57,839 nt of DNA. Origin: an uncultured Muribaculaceae bacterium (GTDB taxonomy: Bacteria > Bacteroidota > Bacteroidia > Bacteroidales > Muribaculaceae). Both the position numbers and the translations under genes were made by a program. The notes under the pieces were generated by a model. That model did no database searches, was not told where the DNA came from, and saw nothing but the letters and a program-made list of their open reading frames with translations. Each line of letters begins with the position of its first letter. Position 1 is the stretch's first letter. The DNA is taken from positions 1 through 57,839 of the forward strand of contig CAJURN010000010.1 of the NCBI GenBank assembly GCA_910589055.1, given 5' to 3'. Shown here one piece after another: positions 41,717 through 50,825 of this stretch.

Positions 41717-44071
41717 ATGAAAAAAACAGCATCATCATTGCTTCTCGCCGGACTTTTAGTCCTTGGAGCGGACGCCTCGGTGGCATCCGTGCCTGTGAAA
41801 AAAGTCGCACGAACGACAAGGTCTCTTCCTGAAATTGAATTTGCCGGACGGCAGAAGGCTAAAATGTTCACGGCCGAAGGTTCTCTGAAAGCGGATTTTT
41901 CGTTTAAGGGTCTCAACACCGAAAAGGCCGTATGGAGCGAGTACTTCGACGGAGGAGCCATTCCCGCCGGATGGACTGTTGATCCGACCTCTTACGTTAC
42001 ATGGACTGTCAATACCTACGCGTCAAAGCCGTTCTCCGACATAAATCCCGATGATAAAGGATCTTTATTTGTCGACGGCCCTTATCAGACATTCCGCCGC
42101 GAGACATCAAGCGCCGTCAGCGCTCCGATAGCAGTCGGCTCCAACGCAACACTCCGCGGATATATCGGATATTCACTTAATTATGAGGATACAAGCAGCC
42201 TGAAGATAGAAGTTTCCACCGACGGATTCGAGGAAGATATTACCCAAATATGGAACAGTCTCAACGGCGAAGGCGAAAAGCCCTGGGCATGGCGACCCAT
42301 CGCTGCGTCCTTGGAGGATTATGCCGGGCAGACGGTGCAGCTTCGCTTTACATATGGCCCCGGTACGAGCGACAACTTCCAGACGGGCGGCTATCTGGGC
42401 AGCTATTATATCGACGGACTCGAAATCACAGCAGTAGAGAGCGTCGACGGCCTGGATGTGGAAACCGGCGAGACAATTTCGCTTGTCGACCTTTCGGCCG
42501 GAGGTGAGGTAACCGCATGGGAATGGAGCTTCCCCGGAGCTGTTCCCGCCACATCGACCGAGCGCAACCCCGAAATCTATTATACAGCCGACGGCGACTA
42601 CGATATCACGCTTACCGTGACCGACTCGGAAGGAAATACGGCATCGGTGACGCGTCCTGACGTTATCCATGTTACAGGATTCGCCCCCACGGCGAAAATC
42701 GGACTTCCTGCCACATTCCGCAATGCTTCCACCGGCAAACATTTCATCGCTCCGCTCGTGCCTGTGACCTTCACCGACGAGAGCACCGGATTCCCCACAT
42801 CAAGCGAATGGACTTTTACCGGTGTCAACCCCGAGCCATATGCCACCGAGAGCCGCACCGGCTCGGTTGTTGAAGTGGGTTACAGCTTCCTCCACGACCA
42901 GAGCGTATTCCTCGAAGTTGAGAACGCACATGGCAAATCCACCGACATGGCTGACCTTACCGTGGAATACTCCGGCATAGCCACAAACTTCCGTTCCGAC
43001 GACCGTGCCACCGTGTTCAACCTCGACGGCTACGGAACTTTCCCCGGCTCGAACAAGATGAAAATCACAGCCTACGCCGAGAAATTCTCAAAACCCTCAC
43101 GCCCCGTGCGTATCTATGGCGCAGCCGTCTACTTTGTTGAAAACAAGGCTGAGGAAGTAATCGACCAGATTGCCAACATTTCGGTGCGCCTTTGCAAGAG
43201 CGAGAACGGACTGCCTGGCGAAGAACTTGATTTCATGTGCTGGAGCGTGTTCGAACTCGACATGCCCGGTGCGGGAGGACTTGTGGCAACAGAGTTCCCC
43301 TTTACGGAAGCCCCGGTGGTCGATGATGAATTCTTTATCGTTGTCGACGGTATTCCCGAATACAGCGAGACGTGCAATGTATCATTTGCCATGGCATCGT
43401 TCCGCGGCGAAGGCAACACATCCTACATGCTCAAGGATGGCAAATGGGTGGATGTAAGCACTTACTTCCCGGCCGGACAGAACCATACATCCTTCCTCAT
43501 CCAGCTCGATATGGCACACTCCGTAATGGCCGGACTGCCCGAGGGATGGACTACCGACCAGACCATTTCGGCCACCACAGTTCCCGAACTCGTATTCCCG
43601 GCCACCGGCGGCTCAAAGGCTTACAAAATCTTCTCTTACATGGGTTGGCAGAAGCCTGAGGCAAACGGTGATAACTGGTTCCGCGTAGTAAGTGAGCCGG
43701 GAGATATGACCGTCGACGATATCACTGTCGAGGCCGACCCGTTGCCTGCAGGAATGGACAGCCGCGAAGGTGAACTGCTCCTTTCCGACGGCCTTTCCAC
43801 GCTGCGCATACCCGTCCGCCAGGAAGGACAGACCGGAATTTCCACCGTTACCGATGAAAGCGTCCTCACCATCAGCCGCCTTGGTGACATCTACCGCATC
43901 AGTGGCGGTGAGACCGCTGCGGAAATAAGAGTGAGCGATCTTGGCGGACGCACGATTTACCTCGGCAACCTCGATGCCGACGGTGCAGCCGAAATCAACG
44001 CCTCATCTTGGGAGTCCGGACTCTACCTCATCACAGCAGGAAACGCAAAAGCCCGCAAGCTCGTAAAATAA
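41717..44071 (+). CDS. secreted PKD-domain protein with type IX secretion C-terminal signal
   Basis: This 784-aa protein begins with a signal peptide (MKKTASSLLLAGLLVLGADA). It is followed by a jelly-roll/MAM-like domain of the choice-of-anchor type (EYFDGGAIPAGWTVD, about 75-240), a PKD domain (WEWSFPGAVPATSTERNPEI, YDITLTVTDSEGN) and further beta domains. The last 75 residues are a type A T9SS sorting domain (AEIRVSDLGGRTIYLG, ESGLYLITAGNAKARKLVK). It is presumably secreted through the outer membrane and anchored to or released from the surface. No catalytic motif is visible. ATG 41717 starts the signal peptide; the frame upstream is untranslated leader. Confidence 0.82.
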   Translation: MKKTASSLLLAGLLVLGADASVASVPVKKVARTTRSLPEIEFAGRQKAKMFTAEGSLKADFSFKGLNTEKAVWSEYFDGGAIPAGWTVDPTSYVTWTVNTYASKPFSDINPDDKGSLFVDGPYQTFRRETSSAVSAPIAVGSNATLRGYIGYSLNYEDTSSLKIEVSTDGFEEDITQIWNSLNGEGEKPWAWRPIAASLEDYAGQTVQLRFTYGPGTSDNFQTGGYLGSYYIDGLEITAVESVDGLDVETGETISLVDLSAGGEVTAWEWSFPGAVPATSTERNPEIYYTADGDYDITLTVTDSEGNTASVTRPDVIHVTGFAPTAKIGLPATFRNASTGKHFIAPLVPVTFTDESTGFPTSSEWTFTGVNPEPYATESRTGSVVEVGYSFLHDQSVFLEVENAHGKSTDMADLTVEYSGIATNFRSDDRATVFNLDGYGTFPGSNKMKITAYAEKFSKPSRPVRIYGAAVYFVENKAEEVIDQIANISVRLCKSENGLPGEELDFMCWSVFELDMPGAGGLVATEFPFTEAPVVDDEFFIVVDGIPEYSETCNVSFAMASFRGEGNTSYMLKDGKWVDVSTYFPAGQNHTSFLIQLDMAHSVMAGLPEGWTTDQTISATTVPELVFPATGGSKAYKIFSYMGWQKPEANGDNWFRVVSEPGDMTVDDITVEADPLPAGMDSREGELLLSDGLSTLRIPVRQEGQTGISTVTDESVLTISRLGDIYRISGGETAAEIRVSDLGGRTIYLGNLDADGAAEINASSWESGLYLITAGNAKARKLVK

Positions 44072-44092
44072 TCATCCCCACATACCCCTACC

Positions 44093-44131
44093 GCACCCCG
44101 GAAAGCGACCCAATCCCGCTTTCCGGGGTGC
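44093..44131 (+). terminator. strong rho-independent terminator
   Basis: GCACCCCGGAAAGCG (44093-44107) and its exact complement (44117-44131) form a perfect 15-bp stem with a 9-nt loop, followed by runs of six and seven T. It isolates the type IX cargo gene from the immunity genes. Confidence 0.93.
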
Positions 44132-44197
44132 ATGTTTTTTATTTTTTTGATATCTCGGGGAAAATCAGTAAATTGCACAACGAAAACCACTTGTACC

Positions 44198-44884
44198 ATG
44201 GAAGAAAGTATAGAGGATAATAATGTCCGCGACAACGTCGGCAAGCCGAAGAGATATAAGAGGATGCCCGGAGATGTATTCGAAATTGCCGTGAGCAAGA
44301 CTGAAAAGCTATATTTCCAGCGAATCATGTCGGATCCGAATAGTCTCGGAGCCGACATCGTGCGCATTTTCGAGAAAAAATATCCTCTTGATGCGTCTCC
44401 TGCTATTTGGCAGATTGTGAGTGACGAATCCCGATTCTATACCCATACCTTTGTGTTATGGGGCGTAAAATTGAATCTCTGGACTTTTGTGGGAAGAAGC
44501 AAACATGTCAATATGTTGGACATGAAAAATATCGTATTCGGTCTTGAGCCGGATAGAGACATGAATAAAGGATTCAATAATATGATGATGTTCCGGGTGT
44601 GGCGTCCCGGGGATACGGAATTGACTTTCCGTCGATTATCCGAAAAGGAGCGCCACAGGGTACTTACCGGAAGTGCTTTTGGTCCTTTGGCCTTCAAGAT
44701 TTGGCTCCAGCGGCTTGACGATTGGAAATATGAGGGGCGAAAGTCGCCCGACTACCGTTGGCGCGAAGGAATATCTTTTCCCGTGATAAAATGGAAAAAC
44801 ACGGATTTTGTAATCAGTAATGATTCCGGACAGGTATCTAAAAAAGGATTAAGACAATGGCTGCAAGAAAAGCTAAGATTGTAA
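44198..44884 (+). CDS. Imm26-like immunity protein (first of a pair)
   Basis: This 228-aa cytosolic protein shows the Imm26 opening: a KPKRYKRMPGDVFEIAVSKTEK segment with the conserved PGDVF, followed by LYFQRI, DIVRIF, QIVSDE and WTFVGRS. Imm26 proteins neutralise polymorphic toxins delivered by rival bacteria. ATG 44198 is chosen because residues before it are translated leader after the terminator. The gene overlaps its neighbour by 28 nt, and that neighbour repeats the same motif order, so the two are diverged paralogues. No cognate toxin gene is visible, so these look like orphan immunity genes. Confidence 0.68.
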   Translation: MEESIEDNNVRDNVGKPKRYKRMPGDVFEIAVSKTEKLYFQRIMSDPNSLGADIVRIFEKKYPLDASPAIWQIVSDESRFYTHTFVLWGVKLNLWTFVGRSKHVNMLDMKNIVFGLEPDRDMNKGFNNMMMFRVWRPGDTELTFRRLSEKERHRVLTGSAFGPLAFKIWLQRLDDWKYEGRKSPDYRWREGISFPVIKWKNTDFVISNDSGQVSKKGLRQWLQEKLRL

Positions 44885-45390
44885 TTGAGGAAGGCAATGT
44901 TTACAGCCATCTTTTCGAAGATGGCACTAAATGTTACATACAGTTTGTGGGTAAAGACCATCTGAGAACCGATCAGGATGTGGTAAGGGTTTTCAGTCAG
45001 CGCTACCGTGAGGATGAGAATCCCCCTGTTGAGAAAATCGTTTCCGACGAAGTGGATTTTTTCTGCTATCTGCGCAATCTTGAATATATGGTGAAGTCCG
45101 GTTGGATGAAATTCGTGGGACGTTCCGATAATGTAGGTATGGAACAACTCTCTCAGATAACTTTCTTTTGCGGGGGCAGGCGTATCGGGCAACCTGCACG
45201 CGAGCGATGGTATATGCACTCATTCAGAGACGACGAATGGTCCTATTATGGCCGCATACCCAAATATTCGGGGAATTATGTGTCGTCGAGAGGTTGGACC
45301 TGTGAAGAGTTTGAGTCACGGCTCACCACGGGTTCATGGCCTCTGGAGCCTGCGAGAGTCGTCCTAAGGGATATGCTTGTAGAACGTTGA
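44857..45390 (+). CDS. Imm26-like immunity protein (second of a pair)
   Basis: This 177-aa paralogue of the previous gene keeps the order GNVYSHLFEDGTKCYIQFVG, DVVRVFSQRY, EKIVSDEVDFF, WMKFVGRSDNVG. The N-terminal PGD is replaced by EGN and the C-terminus is shorter. It starts inside the end of the first gene (28-nt overlap), so translation is coupled. A defensive role against incoming effector toxins is inferred from the family. It could alternatively be the half of a split single protein, but both halves contain the full motif set. Confidence 0.62.
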   Translation: MAARKAKIVIEEGNVYSHLFEDGTKCYIQFVGKDHLRTDQDVVRVFSQRYREDENPPVEKIVSDEVDFFCYLRNLEYMVKSGWMKFVGRSDNVGMEQLSQITFFCGGRRIGQPARERWYMHSFRDDEWSYYGRIPKYSGNYVSSRGWTCEEFESRLTTGSWPLEPARVVLRDMLVER

Positions 45391-45490
45391 TTGCCAAAAC
45401 CGCACCCACAGTTACAAGTCGTTGTTATAAGCAGACATCGCCCGATTATGCTTTTTTCGGTTTCGATTTTCAAATTTCAATTATAACATT

Positions 45491-45498
45491 TATCTTTG
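45491..45498 (+). promoter_or_regulatory. -7 box of the Na/Pi cotransporter gene
   Basis: TATCTTTG matches TAnnTTTG, with a T-rich -33 region (TTTTC) about 20 nt upstream. The ATG is at 45547. Confidence 0.55.
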
Positions 45499-45546
45499 TG
45501 GAAAAATTGCGGCAGCATTTCGCTACCCGCTACAAAACACCATTTG

Positions 45547-47367
45547 ATGGATTACAGCATCTTAGATTTCTTAGGCTTGCTTGGTGCCGTGGGATTGTTC
45601 CTGTACGGCATGAAAGTGATGAGTGAAGGCCTTCAGAAGGCCGCGGGCGACCGACTCCGCAACATCCTGTCGGCAATGACCCGCAACCGTTTCACCGGAC
45701 TGCTCACCGGTTGTGCTATCACAGCTCTTATCCAAAGTTCATCGGCATCCACGGTGATGGTTGTCAGCTTCGTCAATGCGGGTCTCATGACCCTGGCCCA
45801 GTCGATGGCAGTGATTATGGGTGCCAATGTGGGCACGACGTTTACGGCATGGATTATAGCCCTGTTCGGCTTCAAGGTGAACATGTCGTTGTTTATTCTC
45901 CCCCTTATCGGCCTTGCGGTGGTGCTTCTGTTCACCAACAAGAGCAAAACCAAGTCGATAGGTGAATTCCTGATTGGTTTCTCCTTCCTTTTCATGGGTC
46001 TGGACATGATAAGCCAATATGTGCCCGACCTCCAGAGCAACCCCGAAATGTTCGCCGTGCTCAAGGAATATGCCTCCATGGGTATTGGTTCGATACTTAT
46101 TTTCGCACTCGTGGGCCTGGTGCTCACAATGATTATCCAGTCTTCCGCCGCCACATTCGCAATCACGCTTATCATGTGCAGCAAGGGCTGGATTACTTTT
46201 GACCTTGCGTGTGCTTTGGTATTGGGCAGCAACATCGGTACAACAATCACGCCCATCATCGCCTCGATGAGCGGTAACGTGGCCGCAAAACGCGCGTCCA
46301 TGGGTCACCTGCTCTTCAACCTCCTTGGCACGCTGTGGTGTCTGTGTGTGTTTGTTCCCTTCGCCAACATGAACGCATGGCTCACCGAAGCCATCGGTCA
46401 GGGCGACCCCAATGCACTCTACCATTTCGTTACAAATCTCGAAATCAACGACCCCGACCTGTACAACCACCTCTTCGACAATTCGCTGCCTGCCGGTCAT
46501 GACGTGCTAATGCGCATCGCGACAATGCAGATGAGTGTTTCGTTCGGTCTCTCGCTCTTCCACACCACATTCAACCTCGTGAATGTAACCATCATGATAT
46601 GGTTTACCAAGCTGTATGTGAAGATTGTGGAAACTCTCGTTCCTGCCCGTCACGGCGACGAAGAGGAATTCACTCTGAAGTTTATCTCCCGCGGTCTGCT
46701 CAACGCCTCCGAACTCAACATCGCCCAGGCAGAGAAGGAAATCGCGGTATATGCCGAGCGTGTGGGACGCATGATTGACATGGCCCAGACACTCATCCAT
46801 ACCAAAGAAAACAGCGAGGACTACAACAAGCTATACTCGCGCCTTGAGAAGTACGAGGACATTTCCGACCGCATGGAGCTCGAGATTGCCCACTACCTCA
46901 ACCGATGCGCCGAAGGTCGCCTGTCGAACGAAGGTAAGATGCGTATCGCCGCCATGCTCAACATCATCAGCGAGGTTGAGAGCATCGCCGACAGCTGCAT
47001 GGGCATAGGCAAGATTCTCAACCGCAAGATTCAGAGCGGAGCGTCGTTCAACGAGGAAATCTACCACAACATCGACGCCCTCTACGTCTACGTCAAGGAG
47101 GCTATGGCTATGATGATACACCAGCTCGAGGACATCGAGAACGTAAACGGCAACTCCCTCATTTCCTCCTACAACAAAGAGCGTGAAATCAATAACTTCC
47201 GCAACACTCTCCGCAGCGGAAACGTTCAGAATATCAACGAACACCACTACGAATATCAGGCCGGTATCTACTACATGGACATCGTGGGCGACCTCGAAAA
47301 GACGGGCGACTACATCATCAATGTTATAGATACGCTGCGCGACACCTTCCGCAAGCGCAACGATTAA
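45547..47367 (+). CDS. Na/phosphate cotransporter family protein
   Basis: This is a 606-aa inner-membrane transporter. Two inverted QSSSA-type repeats form the translocation core: TALIQSSSASTVMVVSFVNAG and MIIQSSAATFAITLIMCSKG, in about nine helices. A cytosolic PhoU-like helical domain fills the C-terminal third (about 340-606). This is the YjbB/NptA-type fusion that moves phosphate with sodium. ATG 45547 (MDYSILDFLGLLGAVGLFLYG) directly starts the first helix. The response regulator gene follows after 185 nt. Confidence 0.92.
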   Translation: MDYSILDFLGLLGAVGLFLYGMKVMSEGLQKAAGDRLRNILSAMTRNRFTGLLTGCAITALIQSSSASTVMVVSFVNAGLMTLAQSMAVIMGANVGTTFTAWIIALFGFKVNMSLFILPLIGLAVVLLFTNKSKTKSIGEFLIGFSFLFMGLDMISQYVPDLQSNPEMFAVLKEYASMGIGSILIFALVGLVLTMIIQSSAATFAITLIMCSKGWITFDLACALVLGSNIGTTITPIIASMSGNVAAKRASMGHLLFNLLGTLWCLCVFVPFANMNAWLTEAIGQGDPNALYHFVTNLEINDPDLYNHLFDNSLPAGHDVLMRIATMQMSVSFGLSLFHTTFNLVNVTIMIWFTKLYVKIVETLVPARHGDEEEFTLKFISRGLLNASELNIAQAEKEIAVYAERVGRMIDMAQTLIHTKENSEDYNKLYSRLEKYEDISDRMELEIAHYLNRCAEGRLSNEGKMRIAAMLNIISEVESIADSCMGIGKILNRKIQSGASFNEEIYHNIDALYVYVKEAMAMMIHQLEDIENVNGNSLISSYNKEREINNFRNTLRSGNVQNINEHHYEYQAGIYYMDIVGDLEKTGDYIINVIDTLRDTFRKRND

Positions 47368-47415
47368 GCCTGAGCCCGCCGCCGGGTGCTCTCGGAGGAG
47401 ACCCCGGTTCCGGTT

Positions 47416-47438
47416 TTTCCGCAATATAGCTGCGGAAA
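47416..47438 (+). terminator. possible terminator after the Na/Pi gene
   Basis: TTTCCGCA (47416-47423) and TGCGGAAA (47431-47438) form a perfect 8-bp stem with a 7-nt loop, 48 nt past the stop. The T-run is before rather than after the stem, so termination is uncertain. Confidence 0.45.
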
Positions 47439-47552
47439 TTGCCCCTAAGCCCGGAATAATAATATTTAAAAACAATATCGACACAAAACGGTTACTGTTT
47501 TTCCAATGTGGTTTGAATTTAGTTCCTTTGTAAAAGAAATCTAATCCACATT

Positions 47553-48254
47553 ATGTCATATTCATCTTCCTTAGGAAAAATCCTCGTTGTTGATGACGAT
47601 GAAAACGTTGCCGAGCTGCTGCATGTCAATCTCGGTAGCGAAGGCTACACTGTGGATATAATTCCGGTGGCGGAAAACGTACGTCCCGAAGAACTTGACG
47701 GTACCAATCTTGTGATTGTGGATGCGATGAACCAGGCCTACACCGGCATGGATCTCATCTTCGACCTCAAGGACAATCCTTCCACCTCCGGCATCGGCAT
47801 AATCCTTTACTCGCCCTCGCGCAGCGAGCGCATCGTCATTGATGCTCTCGACGCCGGAGCCGATGACTACATCACGAAGCCTTTTTCGCTCCGCGAGCTT
47901 GTGGCACGCGTGAAGTCGGTGATGCGGCGCCATTCGGCACGCCGTGCGCGTCCTGCCGGAACGGTGCTCACGTTCATGAACATGTCGCTGGACACAGCCA
48001 CAGCCGTGGTGAAGATTGGCGACGAGCCCGTGTCGCTTTCCAAAACCGAATATGCCATCCTAGTGATTCTGATGAAAAACATAAATACCTATGTGTCGCG
48101 TGTCGAGATTCACAAAGCCGTATGGAACGACGGCGACAACGAGCGAATCGTTGACACAAATATCTCACGGCTACGCAAGAAACTCGGCGACCTCGGCGAA
48201 TATCTTGTCAACCGTTCCGGCCTGGGCTACATGCTCTGGACCAGAAGCAACTGA
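47553..48254 (+). CDS. OmpR-type response regulator
   Basis: This 233-aa protein has a receiver domain (acidic pocket VVDDDE at 13-17, phospho-acceptor Asp57 in LVIVDAMN, Lys in YITKPFS) and a C-terminal winged helix (LSKTEYAILVILM, DTNISRLRKKLG, VNRSGLGYMLW). It should bind DNA after phosphorylation. No sensor kinase gene lies beside it, so its input is unknown. It is 25 nt upstream of gldE and could be co-transcribed with gldE, gldD and the PPTase. The receiver is divergent (AMNQAYTGMD after the Asp instead of the usual MMPxxDG). Confidence 0.9.
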   Translation: MSYSSSLGKILVVDDDENVAELLHVNLGSEGYTVDIIPVAENVRPEELDGTNLVIVDAMNQAYTGMDLIFDLKDNPSTSGIGIILYSPSRSERIVIDALDAGADDYITKPFSLRELVARVKSVMRRHSARRARPAGTVLTFMNMSLDTATAVVKIGDEPVSLSKTEYAILVILMKNINTYVSRVEIHKAVWNDGDNERIVDTNISRLRKKLGDLGEYLVNRSGLGYMLWTRSN

Positions 48255-48279
48255 TTTTGTTTAACTTATTAACTCCGAA

Positions 48280-49626
48280 ATGGACATAGATCCCTTGCCG
48301 GCCACTGAGCCGCTTAATTTTATCCTTACCGCTATTCCGGCCTACATGGCCTCATTCAATCCCGGACAGATTGTGGCACTTGTCGTGGCTCTGCTCTGTC
48401 TCGGAATCTCCGGCTTCATAAGCGGCAGCGAAATCGCCTATTTCTCCCTTACCCCCGCTCAGCTCGAAGACCTTGATGAAACGTCAAAAGGCCCGGGCAT
48501 CCGCAAACTCCTGTCTCATCCCGAAAAACTGCTGGCAACAATACTTATCGCCAACAATCTCGTGAATGTGACAATCGTCGTGCTGTGTAACTTCGCGCTC
48601 GGCCCGGTGTTCGAAGGCATGTCGCCCGTGCTGAGTTTCATTCTCCAGACGGTAATACTTACCTTTCTCATCCTGCTTTTCGGTGAGATTCTGCCGAAAC
48701 TCTACTCCAACAACTACCCAACGACCTGGGCGCGTTTCGCCCTCGGAGGCATTTCCGCGGCCATGAAGGTGTTCTCGCCTCTGTCGAAGATGCTTGTCAG
48801 CTCCACGACCATTGTCAACCGTGTTGTCACAAAGCAGGCCCATAACATTACCGCCGACGAGCTTTCCCAGGCTCTCGAGATAACCCAGGGCGCGACCGGC
48901 GACGACAAGGAAATGTTGGAGGGCATCCTCAAATTCGGCGACCGCACCGCTGCCGAAATCATGACTCCGCGACTGGAAATCACCGGCCTGAACATCGACA
49001 TGACTTTCGACGAGGTGATGAAAGTGGTGCTCGAAAGCGGCTACTCCCGCATGCCTGTGTATCAGGACAATCAGGACGATATCCGCGGCGTGCTATATTC
49101 AAGAGACCTCTTGCCATACATAGGCAAGCCCACGGGCGAGGAATTCCGCTGGCAGACTTTGCTCCGCAAGCCGTATTTCGTGCCTGAGAGCCGTATGATC
49201 GACGACCTCCTCGAAGACTTCCGCAAACTTAAGATACATCTTGCAATAGTTGTGGACGAGTTCGGCGGTACCCAGGGTATCGTAACTCTCGAGGACGTAC
49301 TTGAGGAAATCGTGGGCGATATCGACGACGAATACGACGAACCCGATGAAACTTTCAAGCGCCTGCGCGACAATACTTTCATCTTCGAAGGTCGCACACT
49401 TCTCACCGATTTCTTCCGCATCACCGAGCTCGACCCTGCCGAATACAAGGACGTGACCGAAGACGTGGAAACCCTCGCAGGCATGCTGCTCGCAATCAAA
49501 GGCGACTTCCCCAAGGACAAGGAGCCGCTTGTCTATGGCCGTTGCCGCTTCCTCGTGCTTGATATCAGCGACCACCGCATCACCGAAGTGCGCGTGAAGG
49601 TAATGCCCGATATTCAGACCGCATGA
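48280..49626 (+). CDS. gldE: GldE-like CNNM/CBS transporter-family protein
   Basis: This 448-aa protein has a periplasmic N-terminus and CNNM (DUF21) membrane helices starting VALVVALLCLGISGFISGSEIAYFSL. Two CBS domains follow (AAEIMTPRLEITGL, LAIVVDEFGGTQGIVTLEDV), with a C-terminal CorC/HlyC-like domain (DVTEDVETLAGMLL). CNNM proteins are Mg2+ exporters or sensors. In Bacteroidota this orthologue is called GldE, a suppressor-type gliding gene paired with gldD, as here. The gut Bacteroidales do not glide; the role is probably in type IX secretion or envelope ion balance. Confidence 0.85.
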   Translation: MDIDPLPATEPLNFILTAIPAYMASFNPGQIVALVVALLCLGISGFISGSEIAYFSLTPAQLEDLDETSKGPGIRKLLSHPEKLLATILIANNLVNVTIVVLCNFALGPVFEGMSPVLSFILQTVILTFLILLFGEILPKLYSNNYPTTWARFALGGISAAMKVFSPLSKMLVSSTTIVNRVVTKQAHNITADELSQALEITQGATGDDKEMLEGILKFGDRTAAEIMTPRLEITGLNIDMTFDEVMKVVLESGYSRMPVYQDNQDDIRGVLYSRDLLPYIGKPTGEEFRWQTLLRKPYFVPESRMIDDLLEDFRKLKIHLAIVVDEFGGTQGIVTLEDVLEEIVGDIDDEYDEPDETFKRLRDNTFIFEGRTLLTDFFRITELDPAEYKDVTEDVETLAGMLLAIKGDFPKDKEPLVYGRCRFLVLDISDHRITEVRVKVMPDIQTA

Positions 49627-50189
49627 CGTTCCATAGGATAATTCCTTTGATATTTCTGGCCGCAGCGTCTTGTGGTGGCCGTGATTCCTATACCCCAGTG
49701 CCGCTTCCGGAGGCTTATCCGAGGGTGAATGTTGCCGACAGCGTATTCACACCCGTTGATATCTCCGGGCTGCGGCTCGACGTAAATTCCACCTCCGATA
49801 CGGCCAGTATCTCCGAAAACTGGCTCGACATTCGCTATCCCGCCTACGGTGGCACGTTGCACGTGTCGGTCAACGACCATTCCTCCGATTCTGGCATCAA
49901 CAAGGCTATCGCCAACCGCCGTCAGCGGGTGGCGCTCAATCTCGGAGGAGCCCCGGCTGTCACCGATAATTTTATGAGCCTGTCGGGCGATTTTGCCTGC
50001 GAAATGATAGTCAGCCCCGAAGGAGGGGTGACTCCCGTGCAATTCATCGCAAGCGACGGACGCCTGCTCGTTTCGGGTACATTTGCCCTGAGTCGTCCGT
50101 CGGCCAACACCGACTCGATAGCGCCTGTGGTTAAGGCAGTGGAGCGCGATGTGCGGCGCATGCTCGAAAATGTCTCCTATTCCCAATAG
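49623..50189 (+). CDS. gldD: GldD-like lipoprotein
   Basis: This 188-aa lipoprotein has a signal peptide ending LAAASC (Cys17), then YTPVPLPEAYPRVNVADS, the GldD opening (P-x-P-x-G/A-Y-R motif), and IRYPAYGGTLHVS. GldD is needed for gliding in Flavobacteria. In non-gliding Bacteroidales it is presumed to serve the envelope or type IX secretion, in keeping with the cargo protein at 41717. The ATG overlaps the gldE stop (ATGA). The PPTase follows 2 nt later, so the three are co-translated. Confidence 0.82.
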   Translation: MTFHRIIPLIFLAAASCGGRDSYTPVPLPEAYPRVNVADSVFTPVDISGLRLDVNSTSDTASISENWLDIRYPAYGGTLHVSVNDHSSDSGINKAIANRRQRVALNLGGAPAVTDNFMSLSGDFACEMIVSPEGGVTPVQFIASDGRLLVSGTFALSRPSANTDSIAPVVKAVERDVRRMLENVSYSQ

Positions 50190-50191
50190 CG

Positions 50192-50770
50192 ATGAGTGCA
50201 CCGGCTATCCATTATCTTGACATGCTTCCCGCTGGCCTCCGCCTTGCGTATTGCCTTATCCCTGAAGATGACACAGCATCGCGCCGGGAACGCGAGACGG
50301 CTGCCGTGCGTAGCCTGCTCGACGCGCTGCTCGGGTCTGACGCCCTTATATCCCATAACGAAAACGGCGCGCCATATATCGTGGGACATTCCGAAATAAG
50401 CCTGTCAATCACCCACAGCCGCCGTATCGCCGCCGTGGCGATAAGCACCATGCCGGATAGGATAATAGGAATTGATGCCGAGGAATGGCGCTCCCAGTTG
50501 GTTCGGGTTTCTCCAAGAGTGCTTTCGGCAGAAGAACTGGAGGAATATTCAGCTTCGGAAGAGCGTCTGCTCGCGGCTTGGACCATGAAAGAAGCACTGT
50601 TCAAGGCAGCACTCGCTCCCGGAACGGACTTCGCCCGCGATATAAAACTTCCCATTCCCTTTAAAAATTATGTAGCGGTAGTCAACGGCTCGCCGGTGAC
50701 TATAATTTATTCAGCCCACTTGCCGGAATTCCCTGAAACACTGCTTACGGTGGCGCTTAGGGAAAAATAA
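50192..50770 (+). CDS. 4'-phosphopantetheinyl transferase superfamily protein
   Basis: This 192-aa Sfp-superfamily enzyme attaches phosphopantetheine to carrier proteins. The two signature motifs are present: IGIDAEEW (Mg-binding Asp and Glu) and WTMKEALFKA. It is longer than AcpS and of the Sfp/HetI type. It forms an operon with gldE and gldD, an arrangement I recall as conserved across Bacteroidota, but the carrier protein it serves cannot be read from here. Confidence 0.88.
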   Translation: MSAPAIHYLDMLPAGLRLAYCLIPEDDTASRRERETAAVRSLLDALLGSDALISHNENGAPYIVGHSEISLSITHSRRIAAVAISTMPDRIIGIDAEEWRSQLVRVSPRVLSAEELEEYSASEERLLAAWTMKEALFKAALAPGTDFARDIKLPIPFKNYVAVVNGSPVTIIYSAHLPEFPETLLTVALREK

Positions 50771-50772
50771 GA

Positions 50773-50803
50773 CGGGTCGGACACGTTTGACATGTCCGAC
50801 CCG
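50773..50803. terminator. bidirectional terminator between PPTase and upp
   Basis: CGGGTCGGACA (50773-50783) and TGTCCGACCCG (50793-50803) pair perfectly around a 9-nt loop, between convergent genes. Confidence 0.82.
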
Positions 50804-50825
50804 CGTATGACTTTCCTGAATTGTC

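Noticed and set aside
41717..45390. The secreted PKD protein as the toxin matched to the Imm26 pair.
   Set aside because: No toxin domain is visible at its C-terminus, which is instead a type IX sorting signal, and a strong terminator separates the genes.
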